A stretch of DNA of 64,000 nt from Verrucomicrobiota bacterium (GCA_016235555.1 JACRKC010000010.1:52593-116592); one strand, 5' to 3'; numbered from the stretch's first letter, positions 33,262 through 42,880 are shown. Numbers and translations: made by a program. The notes: a model not told the origin generated them from the sequence alone.

Positions 33262-33281
33262 GCCCTGAGCCTGCCGAAGGG
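33262..33281. repeat. Short palindromic word GCCCTGAGCCTGCCGAAGGG, copy Q1
   Basis: The complement recurs at 37736-37755 with one change. This word family is dispersed in many high-GC bacteria. Confidence 0.55.
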
Positions 33282-33341
33282 GCGGCCGCGACCTCCGGCT
33301 GAACAACTCCGGTTGAACGCGTCCACCGTCCGAATCTGCGC

Positions 33342-33373
33342 ACAAAAAAGCGCGCCGTTTTCGCGGCGCGCTT
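33342..33373 (-). terminator. Intrinsic terminator of ndk
   Basis: Read on the minus strand, a 10-bp stem (AAGCGCGCCG with CGGCGCGCTT) with a 6-base loop runs into a T tract. It starts 31 bases after the ndk stop codon. Confidence 0.9.
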
Positions 33374-33404
33374 CTCATTTTGGAAAATCCCGTGCGGCCT
33401 CCAC

Positions 33405-33824
33405 TCAGACCGTGAACAGCTCCTCCGGTTTGAAGAAGCGCGCGATCTCGGCCTGGCCGTTTTCCACGCTGTCGGACGCGTGGGCGATATTGATCATCAT
33501 GTCGGTGCCGAAGTCGCCGCGCACGGTGCCCTTGGCCGCCTTGCGGGAATCCGTCGGCCCGAGCAGGTCGCGCACGCGCTGAACGATGTCCTGCCCCTGC
33601 AGTGCCACCATGATCACCGGGCGCGAGCTCATGAACTTCTCGATCTCCGGGTAAAACGGCTTGGCGGCGACATGCGCGTAATGCTGGCGCAACAGCGCCG
33701 GGTCGAGCCGCGCCATCTTGCAACCGATCACGTCGAAACCCGCGGCTTCGAACCGGCTCAGCACTGAACCGACCAGACGCTTCTGCATACAGTCGGGCTT
33801 AAAGATAATGAACGTTTTCTCCAT
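33405..33824 (-). CDS. ndk: Nucleoside-diphosphate kinase
   Basis: This 139-residue enzyme transfers the gamma-phosphate of ATP to nucleoside diphosphates through a phospho-histidine. The active-site motif NIAHASDS places the catalytic His at 115, and KPDCMQKRLVG near the N-terminus is the conserved nucleotide-binding start. Length and order are standard. It is monocistronic with a strong terminator. Confidence 0.97.
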   Translation of the reverse strand: MEKTFIIFKPDCMQKRLVGSVLSRFEAAGFDVIGCKMARLDPALLRQHYAHVAAKPFYPEIEKFMSSRPVIMVALQGQDIVQRVRDLLGPTDSRKAAKGTVRGDFGTDMMINIAHASDSVENGQAEIARFFKPEELFTV

Positions 33825-33893
33825 GGTGAACGTGCCAACGTAGGGCTCCGCCCCCGCTTGGAAAGCCTAGAGTTTGCCCGCCGCCGCTCGTGG

Positions 33894-34029
33894 GTTTAAC
33901 GCAAGCTGAGGTCAGTTTTCGAATGCCTCGGCTGTAGCGGCGGTCTATGACCGCCGGCGTGGCGCCAAGGGCCTTCGTTCGGCGGTCATGGACCGCCGCT
34001 TCAAATTGCTGACCGCAGTTTGAGGGCAT
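33894..34029. repeat. Family B inverted repeat, copy B5
   Basis: GCTGAGGTCAGTTTTCGAAT ... GCTGACCGCAGTTTGAGG around GTAGCGGCGGTCTATGACCG. The arm GAATGCCTCGGCTG matches the right arm of B6. Confidence 0.88.
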
Positions 34030-34086
34030 ACCCGCCGCTCGTTCCCGTAGCTTGCCAGACTCGCACCCGCCGGGCTTGCTCACGCC

Positions 34087-35376
34087 ATGCGCCACGATTT
34101 CCCCGCCCCACTCCTCTGGCACGATTGGTCCCGGCTTTGCGCCGACATCGGCGAGCGCCGCGCCGGCACCGCGGAGGAACGCCACGCCGCGGAATTCATC
34201 GCCGGGGCGTTCCGCGCCGCCGGCGTCGCGAGCGTCGAGACTGAGGAATTCCCCTGCACCAGCCTCCACGCCGCCCGCGCCGACGTGCACGAGCGCGTGG
34301 GCAGGACCTGGCGCCGCGTCGAGGCCCGCCCGCTCGTCGGCGCGCCGCCCACGTCCGGCTCTGTCACCGGCAAACTCGTCTGGCTCGAGATGCCCGAAGG
34401 CGCGCGCACGCTCCGCCCCGGCAGCCTGCGCGGAAAAGTCCTCGCGCTCTTCGGCCCGCTCCCGACTTCGCTGCCGCTCCACCGCCGTCTGCTCTCCGCC
34501 TCGCCTCTCGCCGTGATCCACGTCGACGACCGCCTGCCGTTCGCGTGGGCCAAGAACGACGGCGTCTATCCCTACTGGGCCCGCCGCCACGGGATGCCGC
34601 CCACGCTCGCCGTCCCCTACCTCGAAGCGTGGCGCTGGCGTCGCGAGGGCGTCCGCGAGGTGCGCGTGCGCGTCGCCGTCGATCTGCGCGACGCCACCTC
34701 GCAAAACGTGATCGCTGAGCTGCCCGGCTCCGATCCCCGCCTGCCCGCCCTCGTCGTCACCGCGCACCACGACACCCAGTGCAACAACGTCGGCGCCGAC
34801 GACAACGCCTCCGGCGTCGTCTGCCTGCTCGCCCTCGCCCGCGCGCTCGCGCCCGCCCGCCGCCTCCGCCGCACAATCCGCCTCATCTCCTTCGGCACCG
34901 AGGAACAACTCTCCGTCGGTTCCGCGGCCTACGTGCGCCAGCACCGACCCACGACCCGCTACACCGGGCTCGTGATCAACTTCGACAGCGTGGCCTCGCC
35001 CCTCGGCCACACCCAAATGTCCGTCGCCGGCGACGCGGCGCTCGGTCGCTATGCCAGCCGGCAGCTCGCCAGGCACGGCAGTGATGTCGCCATCGTGCCC
35101 GAGATCATTCCGTTTTCCGATCATTTCCCCTTCAACCGCGCGGGCATCCCGTCCGTGTGGTTCATGCGCCCGAATTTTCCCGGCGGTCGCTGGCAGCACC
35201 ACAGCGTGCATGACTCGCTGGAAAACGTCTCCGTTGCCGAAGTGCAGCGCCTCCTCGGTGCCGTCCATCCGCTCATCGTGCGGCTCGCCTCGTCGCCGAC
35301 GTGGCCCTTTGCCCACACCCTTCCGTCCGCCCAACTCGCGCTCGCCCGCAAACTCGGCCGCGAACTCTACGGCTGA
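34087..35376 (+). CDS. M28-family zinc metallopeptidase
   Basis: The 429-residue protein has the M28 metal ligands in order: HHDT at 227-230 (zinc His and the catalytic-site Asp), GADDNASG with the bridging Asp at about 240, and FGTEEQ with Glu272 as general base and Glu273 as ligand. A later ligand Asp is in NFDSVA and a His in DHFPF or WQHHSVHD. M28 members are aminopeptidases or carboxypeptidases. I see no convincing signal peptide, which suggests a cytoplasmic enzyme. Its 3' end overlaps the convergent epimerase gene by 10 bases. Confidence 0.9.
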   Translation: MRHDFPAPLLWHDWSRLCADIGERRAGTAEERHAAEFIAGAFRAAGVASVETEEFPCTSLHAARADVHERVGRTWRRVEARPLVGAPPTSGSVTGKLVWLEMPEGARTLRPGSLRGKVLALFGPLPTSLPLHRRLLSASPLAVIHVDDRLPFAWAKNDGVYPYWARRHGMPPTLAVPYLEAWRWRREGVREVRVRVAVDLRDATSQNVIAELPGSDPRLPALVVTAHHDTQCNNVGADDNASGVVCLLALARALAPARRLRRTIRLISFGTEEQLSVGSAAYVRQHRPTTRYTGLVINFDSVASPLGHTQMSVAGDAALGRYASRQLARHGSDVAIVPEIIPFSDHFPFNRAGIPSVWFMRPNFPGGRWQHHSVHDSLENVSVAEVQRLLGAVHPLIVRLASSPTWPFAHTLPSAQLALARKLGRELYG

Positions 35377-36263
35377 AGCGCCCGCCGCAGCGCCGAGTCG
35401 AGGTCGCCGTCGCGAAACACGAAACCCGCCTCGACCAGCTTCGCCGGCCGCACGCGGGTGCTCGCGAGGATCGTCTCGTCCGCCATCTCGCCGAACATCG
35501 TCCGCAACGCCCACGCCGGCACCGGCAAAACCGCCGGCCGCCGCAAGGCCGCCGCGAGTCGCGCGGTAAATTCCACGTTCGTCACCGCCCGCGGTGCCAC
35601 CACGTTCACCGGCCCGCGCAGCCGCGCGTCATCCACTGCGCGCAGGATCGCCGCCACCGCATCGTCCAGCCCGATCCAGCTCATCCACTGCCGGCCGCTG
35701 CCCACGCGCCCGCCCAGCCCAAGTCGAAAAACCGGCAGCATCTTGCCCAGCGCACCGCCCTCCGCCGCTAGCACCACGCCGAACCGCAGCATCGCCACCC
35801 TCACCCCGCGCCGTGCCGCGCCTTCCGCGTGGGTTTCCCACGCGAAGCACACCTCCGGCAAAAAACCGTGCCCGATCGCACTCGCCTCCGTCAGCTCCTC
35901 GTCACCGCGCTCGCTGTAGATGCCGACGGCCGACGCGTTGACGAGCACCGCCGGCTTGCGCGTCACTCGATCGAGCGCGACCACCAGCGTGCGCGTGGCG
36001 TCCGTGCGACTGTTCCAGATGCGCCGCCGCCGAAACTCCGTCCACCGCCCCGCGGCGATGTTCTCGCCCGCGAGGTTCACCCACGCATCGCAGCCATCGA
36101 TCTTGGCCGCATCAACCACTCCAGCAACCGGGTCCCACTCAGCCTCGTCCGATGCCGCCGGCGCCCGCCGCATCAACCGAATCACCTGATCCCCGCGCCC
36201 ACGCAGCGCCGCCACCAGCGCCCGTCCGATCAACCCCGAAGCTCCGGCGACAACGATTTTCAT
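35367..36263 (-). CDS. TIGR01777-family epimerase (YfcH-like SDR)
   Basis: The 298-residue extended SDR begins with the NAD(P)-binding motif GASGLIGRAL. Its family marker is NLAGENIAAGRW followed by RIWNSRTDATRTLV, which defines the YfcH/TIGR01777 group. The biochemical substrate of this group is not settled. The ATG overlaps the photolyase stop by 4 bases, so the two are translationally coupled; YfcH-type genes often sit near DNA-photodamage genes. Confidence 0.92.
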   Translation of the reverse strand: MKIVVAGASGLIGRALVAALRGRGDQVIRLMRRAPAASDEAEWDPVAGVVDAAKIDGCDAWVNLAGENIAAGRWTEFRRRRIWNSRTDATRTLVVALDRVTRKPAVLVNASAVGIYSERGDEELTEASAIGHGFLPEVCFAWETHAEGAARRGVRVAMLRFGVVLAAEGGALGKMLPVFRLGLGGRVGSGRQWMSWIGLDDAVAAILRAVDDARLRGPVNVVAPRAVTNVEFTARLAAALRRPAVLPVPAWALRTMFGEMADETILASTRVRPAKLVEAGFVFRDGDLDSALRRALQP

Positions 36264-37711
36264 GCGCGCATCTCCTTGAGCGCCGCCAACGCCTCCGCCC
36301 GCGCCTTCGCGTGGTCGACGATCGGCCGCGGATAACTATCGCCGAGCCGCACTCCCGCCTCGGCGAGCACGTGCAGCGGCGCGTCCCACGGCGCATGGAT
36401 GTGCTCCGCCGGCATCCGGCCCAGCTCCGGCACCCAGCGCCGCACATAGTCGCCCGCGCCGTCGAACTTCGCGCCCTGCAACACCGGCGCAAAAATCCGA
36501 AAATACGGCGCCGCATCCGCGCCACACCCCGCGCTCCACTGCCAGCCAAGCGTGTTGCTCGCGAGGTCGGCGTCGACGAGCGTGTCCCAAAACCACGCCG
36601 CGCCGTGCGTCCAGGACAGCCGCAGGTGTTTCACGAGAAACGACGCCACGATCATCCGCACGCGGTTGTGCATCCAACCTGTTGTCCACAGCTGCCGCAT
36701 CCCCGCGTCGACGATCGGGTAACCCGTCCGCCCTCGCTGCCACGCCCGCAACTGCGCCCCGCCCGGATCGTCCGCCCACGGGAAGCGCGCGAACTCCTCC
36801 CGCAACGGCGCCTCCGGCGTGCGCGGAAAATGAAACAGCAGGTGATACGCAAACTCCCGCCAGCCGATCTCCGTCAAAAACACGCCCGCGCCCCGGCTCG
36901 GCGGAAACACTCCGCTCTCTTTCGCCAGCGCCTGCACCGCCGCCCACACCTGCCGCGGCGACACTTCGCCGAAATGCAGGTGCGCCGAGAGCATCGACGT
37001 CCCCTCGCGGTCCGGTCGATCGCGTTCATCCGCGTATTCCGAGAGCGCTCGCGCCACGAACGCCTTCAGCCGCTTCGCCGCGCCCGCCTCGCCCGGCGTC
37101 CACGCCGCGCCAAAACCGGCGTCCCACGGGATCGTCGGCAACAAGCCCAACTCCGTCACCGCCAGCGACTGCGGCCATTTCGCTGGCACCGGCAGCGCGC
37201 CCGCCGCGAGTTTCATCGGCGGCGACACCGGCAGCGTCAGGCAGTGCCGCCAATACGGCGTGAACACCTGGAAGGGCCGCCCCTGCTTGTTCGCGATCGT
37301 ATGCGGCTCGTTGAGCAACGTGCCGCTGAAGCTCTGCACCTCGATCCCCGCCGCCCCGAATTCCGCCTTGATCGTCGCATCGCCCGCGATTGCGGCTGGT
37401 TCATAGCGACGATTCCAAAACAGCGCATCTGCACCCGTCGCTTCCACCAACGCGCGCAACACCGCACCCGACTCCCCGCGCGCAATCACCAACCGCGAGC
37501 CGCGCTCCCGCAGCGCCGCGTCGAGTGCCACCAGCGAGTGGTGCAGCCACCAGCGCGCCGCCCCACCCATCGGCCACCGTCCGTCGCCCGCATCGTCGAG
37601 CACGTAGACCGGCACGACCGCCGCACCCCGTGCCATCGCCGCATGCAGCGCCGGGTTGTCCTGCAACCGCAGGTCCTGTCGAAACCAGACGATGGTCGGC
37701 GCAACGCTCAT
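36260..37711 (-). CDS. phr: Deoxyribodipyrimidine photolyase / cryptochrome family
   Basis: The 483-residue protein starts MSVAPTIVWFRQDLRLQDNP, the classical photolyase N-terminus (WFRxDLRLxDN). The C-terminal FAD-binding half contains RTGYPIVDAGMRQLWTTGWM and the WSAGCGADAAPYFRIF motif. These support a CPD photolyase that repairs pyrimidine dimers using light. ATG 37711 fits the family; longer frames upstream read into repeat D2. It precedes the YfcH-like gene in a two-gene operon. Confidence 0.94.
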   Translation of the reverse strand: MSVAPTIVWFRQDLRLQDNPALHAAMARGAAVVPVYVLDDAGDGRWPMGGAARWWLHHSLVALDAALRERGSRLVIARGESGAVLRALVEATGADALFWNRRYEPAAIAGDATIKAEFGAAGIEVQSFSGTLLNEPHTIANKQGRPFQVFTPYWRHCLTLPVSPPMKLAAGALPVPAKWPQSLAVTELGLLPTIPWDAGFGAAWTPGEAGAAKRLKAFVARALSEYADERDRPDREGTSMLSAHLHFGEVSPRQVWAAVQALAKESGVFPPSRGAGVFLTEIGWREFAYHLLFHFPRTPEAPLREEFARFPWADDPGGAQLRAWQRGRTGYPIVDAGMRQLWTTGWMHNRVRMIVASFLVKHLRLSWTHGAAWFWDTLVDADLASNTLGWQWSAGCGADAAPYFRIFAPVLQGAKFDGAGDYVRRWVPELGRMPAEHIHAPWDAPLHVLAEAGVRLGDSYPRPIVDHAKARAEALAALKEMRA

Positions 37712-37735
37712 GCGCGCTCCCCCGGCAGCGGCCGA

Positions 37736-37755
37736 CCCTTCGGCTGGCTCAGGGC
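37736..37755. repeat. Short palindromic word CCCTTCGGCTGGCTCAGGGC, copy Q2
   Basis: Inverted relative of Q1 (33262-33281), just upstream of the photolyase start. Confidence 0.55.
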
Positions 37756-37789
37756 GAACAGTGCGGGGACCGTTGTCCGACCACTCCCT

Positions 37790-37913
37790 CGCGCCGGCTC
37801 GGCATAGCGCCGGGCGTCCCTGCCCGCCGAGGCTCGGTCGAACATCCCGAACCGGCAGGCAGAGACGCCCGCCGTTGCCACCCACGCCAACATTCTTTTT
37901 CGACGCTTTCTCA
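37790..37913. repeat. Family D inverted repeat, copy D2, at the end of glgA
   Basis: CGCGCCGGCTCGG, then a decayed REP head (catagcgccggg), the complement ending GACGCCCGCCGTTGCCACC, and the tail TTCTTTTTCGACGCTTTCTC. The final tca is the complement of the glgA stop codon. Confidence 0.88.
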
Positions 37914-39353
37914 GAGCGACTCCTGATAAAGCCTTTCGTAGCCCGCCGAAGCCGTGCGCCAGGAAAAGTCCCGCGCCATCCCGCGCTGCTGCACCGCCGC
38001 GTAACGCGCGCCATCCGAGAACAGCACCAGCGCCCGTTGCAGCGCGTCGCGCAGGCTCCCGGCGTTCGGGTCGCACATCAGTCCGGTTCCGTCCGCGTCG
38101 TTCGCATCGGCGTCCGTCACCGTGTCCGCCAGCCCACCCACCCGGCTCACGACCGGGATCGTCCCATAAACCTGCGAATACATCTGGTTCAGCCCGCACG
38201 GCTCGAATCGCGACGGCATGATGAAGAAATCGCTGCCGGCCTCGATCAGGTGACTCATGGTTTCATCCAGCCGCGCGCTCAGCGACACCTTGTGCGGCAC
38301 CTCGGCGGCGAGTTCCTGCATCTCCTGCTCCAGTTGCTTGTCGCCCGACCCGAGCACGACCAGCCGGCATTCGTGAGCGAGGAAGAAATCCCGGTTGGCG
38401 AGCACCAGATCCACGCCCTTCTGCTCCGCGAAACGGCACACCATCCCGAAAATCGGTCCCTTGAAATCCGCCGCAAACCCGCAGCGCTTCAACAGCTCCG
38501 CGCGGCACACCGCCTTGCCCGCCATGTTCGCCGGCGAGTAGCGCGCCGGCAACAGCGCATCGATCGCGGGGTTCCACACCGCCGTGTCGACACCATTGAG
38601 CAGCCCGACGAGGTCGTCGGCCCGCGTCTGCGCCACGCCCTCGAGGCCGCAGCCATACTCCGCCGTCTGGATCTCTTTCGCGTAGCGCGGACTCACCGTG
38701 GTCACGCGATCCGCAAACAGAATGCCGCCCTTCAGAAAACTGACCTGCGAATAATATTCGATGCCGTCGATCTGGAAGAGATCGCCCGGCAGGTTGGTCA
38801 GACCGAACACCCGGCTCGGAAACACCCCCTGGTAGGCGATGTTGTGGATCGTGAACATCGTCTTCAGCGCCAGCGTGACCCCGTGGCGCCGCTCCGCCTC
38901 GCGCAGCAGCAGCGGCAACAACGCCGCCTGCCAGTCGTGGCTGTGCACGATGTCAGCCTGGATGTCGTCCAACCGCAGCGTCTCGACGACGCCTTTGCAG
39001 AAGAAAATGAAGCGGCCCGCGTTGTCCTCGTAGTCCCGCTCGCCGTTGCCGTAGGGCGCACGCCGGTCGTAGAATTCCTCACGGCAGATGAGATAGATCT
39101 TCAGGTTCTTCCGTGGCGAAAACACCCGCACGTCGCCCGACTGAAACTGGTCGCCCATTTCGATCTTCAGCCGCAGCCGGCGCTCCGCCCCCGCGGCGTC
39201 CTTGTGCTCGAGCACGGCCCGATAGCCCGGAACAAACACCGAGACCTCGTGACCATTGTCGGCCAGTGCAGCGCTCAACGCGCCGACCGCGTCCGCCAGG
39301 CCGCCGGTCTTGATGTAAGGGAACAGCTCGCTCGTCGCATGGACGATTTTCAT
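37911..39353 (-). CDS. glgA: Glycogen (starch) synthase, ADP-glucose type
   Basis: This 480-residue GT5 glycosyltransferase elongates alpha-1,4-glucan from ADP-glucose. The N-terminus MKIVHATSELFPYIKTGGLA contains the KTGGL nucleotide-sugar loop (Lys15-Leu19). The C-terminal PSRFEPCGLNQMYS holds the conserved Glu-containing E-x7-E region. Length is standard. The stop codon TGA is provided by the end of the family D repeat, though the sequence up to YERLYQESL looks like a natural C-terminus. It is divergent from rnr across a 78-base promoter gap. Confidence 0.95.
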   Translation of the reverse strand: MKIVHATSELFPYIKTGGLADAVGALSAALADNGHEVSVFVPGYRAVLEHKDAAGAERRLRLKIEMGDQFQSGDVRVFSPRKNLKIYLICREEFYDRRAPYGNGERDYEDNAGRFIFFCKGVVETLRLDDIQADIVHSHDWQAALLPLLLREAERRHGVTLALKTMFTIHNIAYQGVFPSRVFGLTNLPGDLFQIDGIEYYSQVSFLKGGILFADRVTTVSPRYAKEIQTAEYGCGLEGVAQTRADDLVGLLNGVDTAVWNPAIDALLPARYSPANMAGKAVCRAELLKRCGFAADFKGPIFGMVCRFAEQKGVDLVLANRDFFLAHECRLVVLGSGDKQLEQEMQELAAEVPHKVSLSARLDETMSHLIEAGSDFFIMPSRFEPCGLNQMYSQVYGTIPVVSRVGGLADTVTDADANDADGTGLMCDPNAGSLRDALQRALVLFSDGARYAAVQQRGMARDFSWRTASAGYERLYQESL

Positions 39354-39431
39354 CGCCGGGAGCCAAGCGGACTTGTTTCGTAACGCAAATCACAAAGCGC
39401 CGCCCGCGCGCCGCGCTGCTTAAACCACTAC

Positions 39432-41843
39432 ATGAACGTCCGTGAACGCTTGCTGGCCCTCCTGCGCCAGCCCGACTACGCCCCCGCCAACGAATTCGAA
39501 CTCAGCCGCCGGCTCGATTTGAACAAGAAACAACGCGCCATGCTCGCCCACGAGGTCCGCCTCGTCCTGAAGAGCGGCGAGTTCGCCCGCACCCCCAACG
39601 GCCGCATCGCCCCGCGCGCCGCCGCCGAGGCCGCGCCCCGCCCCGAGCGGCGCGCCATCTTCACGCCCACGCGCCGCCATCTCGCCGGCGCACCGGCGCC
39701 CACCGCGGCGCCCGCGCCTGCCCCCCCCGAGGCGCCCGCAAAAAAATCCCCGCGCCCCGCGCCGCTCCGCACCGCGCCACCCGCGCTCCCGCGCCTCGCC
39801 GACGACGAACTCACCGGCCGCATCCAGTTCCGCAGCGGCGGCTCCGCCTTCGTCGTGCGCGACGATCCCGCCAGCCGCGCGCTCGGCGAGCCCGCGCTCC
39901 AGGTCTTTCCCGAGGACACCGGCGTCGCCCTCCCCGGCGATCGCGTGCTCGCCCGCGAATTCCCCGGCCGCAAGGGCCGCAAGCCCGGTGAGAAAATCGG
40001 CGGCGTCATCCGCGTGCTCGAACGCGGCCGCTCCACCCTCGTCGGCGACCTCCGCCGCAACCGCCGCCAGTGGATCGTCCAGCCCGACGATCCGCGTTTC
40101 AGCTACGAGATCCTCGTTGGCGACCCCGCCAGATGCGGCGTCACGCCGCCCCCGCAGGAAGGCGACAAAGTCATCGTCGCGCTCGACGAGTGGAAGAACC
40201 GCCGCGATTCGATCACCGGCCGCATCACCGAACGCCTCGGCCGCACGCACGAGCCGCGTGCCGAGTTGCTCGGCGTCTTCGAGAAATTCGGTCTCGATCC
40301 GAAATTTCCCGACGCCGTCGAGCGCGAGGCCGCCACCCTGCCCGACCGCGTCGGCCCCCGCGACCTCGTCAACCGCCTCGATTACCGCGAGGTGCCGACG
40401 TTCACGATCGACCCCGACGACGCCAAGGACTTCGACGACGCCCTTTCCATCGAGCACCTCGACCACGGAGAGATCCGCGTCGGCATCCACATCGCCGACG
40501 TGTCCGCCTATGTGCGGCCCGGCACCGCGCTCGATCAGGAAGCGCAACGCCGCGGCAACTCCACCTACCTCGTCGGCGTGGTGATTCCCATGCTGCCGGA
40601 GAAACTCTCCAACGGCCTCTGCTCGCTCGTCGAAGCCCAGGACCGCCTCTGCAAAGCCGTGTTTCTCACCTTCGGCAAGCACGGCGCCATCCGGCACACC
40701 GCCTACGCCAACACCGTCATCCGCTCCCGCAAGCGCCTCACTTACAAGCAGGCCTACGCCTTCCTGTTCGAAAACGACCTCGCGCGCATCCGCGCGCTGC
40801 CGCTCCCACCCAAACACCAGACCGGCTCCACCGGCCGCGCCCTCCGCGATCTCAGCGACGTCGAACTCGTCGACCTCCAGTCCTGGATTCGCACGTTGTG
40901 GAAACTCGCCAGCAAACTCCGCCGCGACCGCATGGCGCACGGCTCCCTCGATCTTGACATGCCGGAGACGAAAATCTTCGTCGACGAAAAGGGCTACGCC
41001 GACCGCCTCGAAAAAATCGAGCACGACGAGAGTCACCAGCTCATCGAGGAGTTCATGCTCGCCGCCAACGAGGCCGTCGCGCACGTCACGCGCGTCCACC
41101 ACCTCGCCTCGCTCTACCGCGTGCACGACGAGCCCGATCCCGAGAAACTCTCGGACTACCGCGGCACGCTCATCTCCTTCGGCCTCACCGTCGGCGATCT
41201 CACGCGCCGCGACGAACTGGTAAAGGTGCTCGAAACGCTCCGCACGCACCCGCAGGGCTACACGCTCCGCACGCAGCTTCTGCGCTCGCTGCGCAAGGCC
41301 GCCTACCGCGCCTCGCCCGACGGCCACTTCGGGCTCCACAAAAAAGACTACACGCACTTCACGTCGCCCATCCGCCGCTACGCTGACCTCGTCGTGCATC
41401 GCGTGTTCGACTGGTATCTGGTCAAACACCAGGGCTACCCGGCCGCGCCCGACCGCGCCGGCTACGACATGGGCCGCGTCGAAGGCCTCGCCGAGCACAT
41501 CAGCCTCACCGAAATCAACAGCGCCGAGGCCGAACGCGAGAGCGTGAAAATCAAGCTGCTCGAGTTCTTCGAGCGCGAAGTCGCCAAGAGCCCGAAGACG
41601 CGCTTCGCCGCCATCATCACCGACGTGCGGGCGAGCGGTTTCTTCCTCGAACTCGTCGACTCGATGACCTTCGGCTTCATTTCGATCAACGTCCTCGCCG
41701 ACGACCGCTGGGTGCTCAACGACGCCGAGACGCAGCTCTACGGCCGGCGCACGAAAAAGCGCTACCAGCTGAACGATCGCCTCGACGTCGTCATCGACCG
41801 CGTGGACCGCTTCAAGCGCATGATGGATTTTCGTCCTGCCTGA
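39432..41843 (+). CDS. rnr: Ribonuclease R (RNB family exoribonuclease)
   Basis: The 803-residue protein has an N-terminal winged-helix part (RLLALLRQPDYAPANEFELS), an Ala/Pro-rich linker (about 60-115), cold-shock domains, and the RNB catalytic centre DPDDAKDFDDALS at 327-339, whose Asp residues bind the two metals. A C-terminal S1 domain follows, ending VIDRVDRFKRMMDFRP. RNase R degrades structured RNA 3'-to-5', which is notable in a genome full of hairpin repeats. It is longer at the linker than E. coli RNase II and matches RNase R. Confidence 0.93.
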   Translation: MNVRERLLALLRQPDYAPANEFELSRRLDLNKKQRAMLAHEVRLVLKSGEFARTPNGRIAPRAAAEAAPRPERRAIFTPTRRHLAGAPAPTAAPAPAPPEAPAKKSPRPAPLRTAPPALPRLADDELTGRIQFRSGGSAFVVRDDPASRALGEPALQVFPEDTGVALPGDRVLAREFPGRKGRKPGEKIGGVIRVLERGRSTLVGDLRRNRRQWIVQPDDPRFSYEILVGDPARCGVTPPPQEGDKVIVALDEWKNRRDSITGRITERLGRTHEPRAELLGVFEKFGLDPKFPDAVEREAATLPDRVGPRDLVNRLDYREVPTFTIDPDDAKDFDDALSIEHLDHGEIRVGIHIADVSAYVRPGTALDQEAQRRGNSTYLVGVVIPMLPEKLSNGLCSLVEAQDRLCKAVFLTFGKHGAIRHTAYANTVIRSRKRLTYKQAYAFLFENDLARIRALPLPPKHQTGSTGRALRDLSDVELVDLQSWIRTLWKLASKLRRDRMAHGSLDLDMPETKIFVDEKGYADRLEKIEHDESHQLIEEFMLAANEAVAHVTRVHHLASLYRVHDEPDPEKLSDYRGTLISFGLTVGDLTRRDELVKVLETLRTHPQGYTLRTQLLRSLRKAAYRASPDGHFGLHKKDYTHFTSPIRRYADLVVHRVFDWYLVKHQGYPAAPDRAGYDMGRVEGLAEHISLTEINSAEAERESVKIKLLEFFEREVAKSPKTRFAAIITDVRASGFFLELVDSMTFGFISINVLADDRWVLNDAETQLYGRRTKKRYQLNDRLDVVIDRVDRFKRMMDFRPA

Positions 41844-41941
41844 AGTGACCGCTCCTGCGGTGAGCCTGTCGAACCGTCAAGCGCCTGATCGACTTCCGCC
41901 CGGCGTAAGGCTCCGGCCCTGCTTCCGCGAAACGGCCCAAC

Positions 41942-41997
41942 GTAGCGGGAGCTTCCAGCTCCCGTTTTCCGAGTCGGGAGCAAGACGCTCCCGCTAC
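41942..41997. repeat. GTAG-headed inverted repeat (family K)
   Basis: GTAGCGGGAGCTTCCAGCTC ... GCAAGACGCTCCCGCTAC. It follows the same grammar as the other REP pairs and is the only copy in the window. Confidence 0.88.
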
Positions 41998-42093
41998 TCT
42001 TGCCGAAACCCCATCAATCTGTCGTATGCTCGCCGCACTCGTAACGTGCAGCGCGCTTTTGCCTTTTGCGGATTCGCCGCTTTGCTCGCTCCC

Positions 42094-42630
42094 GTGAAAC
42101 ACTACGACTTCGCCCAGCGTTTCCGCGCGCTCTACGACAAGGCCGTCGGCCTCTACGCCAAGGGCCAGCGCGGCCCCGAGACATTCTTTTCCACCGCCGA
42201 ACTCGCCTGGCTCGCCGCCAACGGCCTGACCGCGCAGAATCTCTACGACTACGCCGAGGACCACAATAACTACGGCGAACCCGGCCCTGAAAACGCCCTC
42301 GCCATCGAGACCATCCGCCGCGACCACTTCCTCAACGTCCAGGGCGGCCGCCCCTCCACCACCGTCATCGACGTCGCCAAGATGCCGGCCAAGACCGACG
42401 CCGTGCGCGGCGTCGAGTGGCTCCCGCGCCTCATCCCGAAGTCGAAAGCCAAGCTCCGCGGCGAGCTCCCCTCATCCCTCATGTTCTGCTGCGGCGGCGA
42501 CCGCGCCTTCTTCCAAAAGCACGACGTGCTGCCCGCCGAATTTCTGGCCGTCGTTTCGCGGCACATGGCGGACGACGCAGCGATCGTCGACTGGCTGGTC
42601 AAACGTTCAGCCGCCACTGGCACCACCTGA
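42094..42630 (+). CDS. DUF5069 domain-containing protein
   Basis: GTG 42094 gives VKHYDFAQRFRALYDKAV, a 178-residue protein without signal peptide. The C-terminal half matches the DUF5069 pattern: GVEWLPRLIPKSKAKLRGEL, then CCGGDRAFFQKHDVLPAEFL and a final DDAAIVDWLV. No function is known for this family, which is common in Verrucomicrobia and Planctomycetes. Frames open upstream to 41845, but that stretch is repeat K and unlike the family, so I reject the longer start. Confidence 0.82.
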   Translation: MKHYDFAQRFRALYDKAVGLYAKGQRGPETFFSTAELAWLAANGLTAQNLYDYAEDHNNYGEPGPENALAIETIRRDHFLNVQGGRPSTTVIDVAKMPAKTDAVRGVEWLPRLIPKSKAKLRGELPSSLMFCCGGDRAFFQKHDVLPAEFLAVVSRHMADDAAIVDWLVKRSAATGTT

Positions 42631-42670
42631 CGGCGTGACCCCGGCTGCGATGCCCTTGGCCAACCAAGCT

Positions 42671-42776
42671 GGAAGTGTGCGGCGTAGCAGCCGACGTGAG
42701 GAGGCTGGAGCAAGGTGAGTCGCGGCAAACAGCCTCGTTACCTCGGCTGCTACCACCTTTCGCGAACTTCAACTGC
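42671..42776. repeat. Family H inverted repeat, copy H2
   Basis: GTAGCAGCCGACGTGAGGAG ... TTACCTCGGCTGCTACCACC, extended by ttcgcgaacttcaac shared with H1. First of three repeats packed into the 509-base gap before iorA. Confidence 0.9.
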
Positions 42777-42788
42777 AACGTTCCGGCT

Positions 42789-42853
42789 GCGGCGGGACGC
42801 CTCGGCCACGCTTGCTCGCCTCTGGCGAGTGGACGAGGCGTCTCGCCTCGTGT
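42789..42853. repeat. Family I inverted repeat, copy I5
   Basis: GCGGCGGGACGCCTCGGCCAC ... GTGGACGAGGCGTCTCGCCT. This copy has inverted arms facing outward, the reverse arrangement of I2. Confidence 0.78.
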
Positions 42854-42880
42854 TTTTGCCGAAAATCCCTGCGGCTGCGC

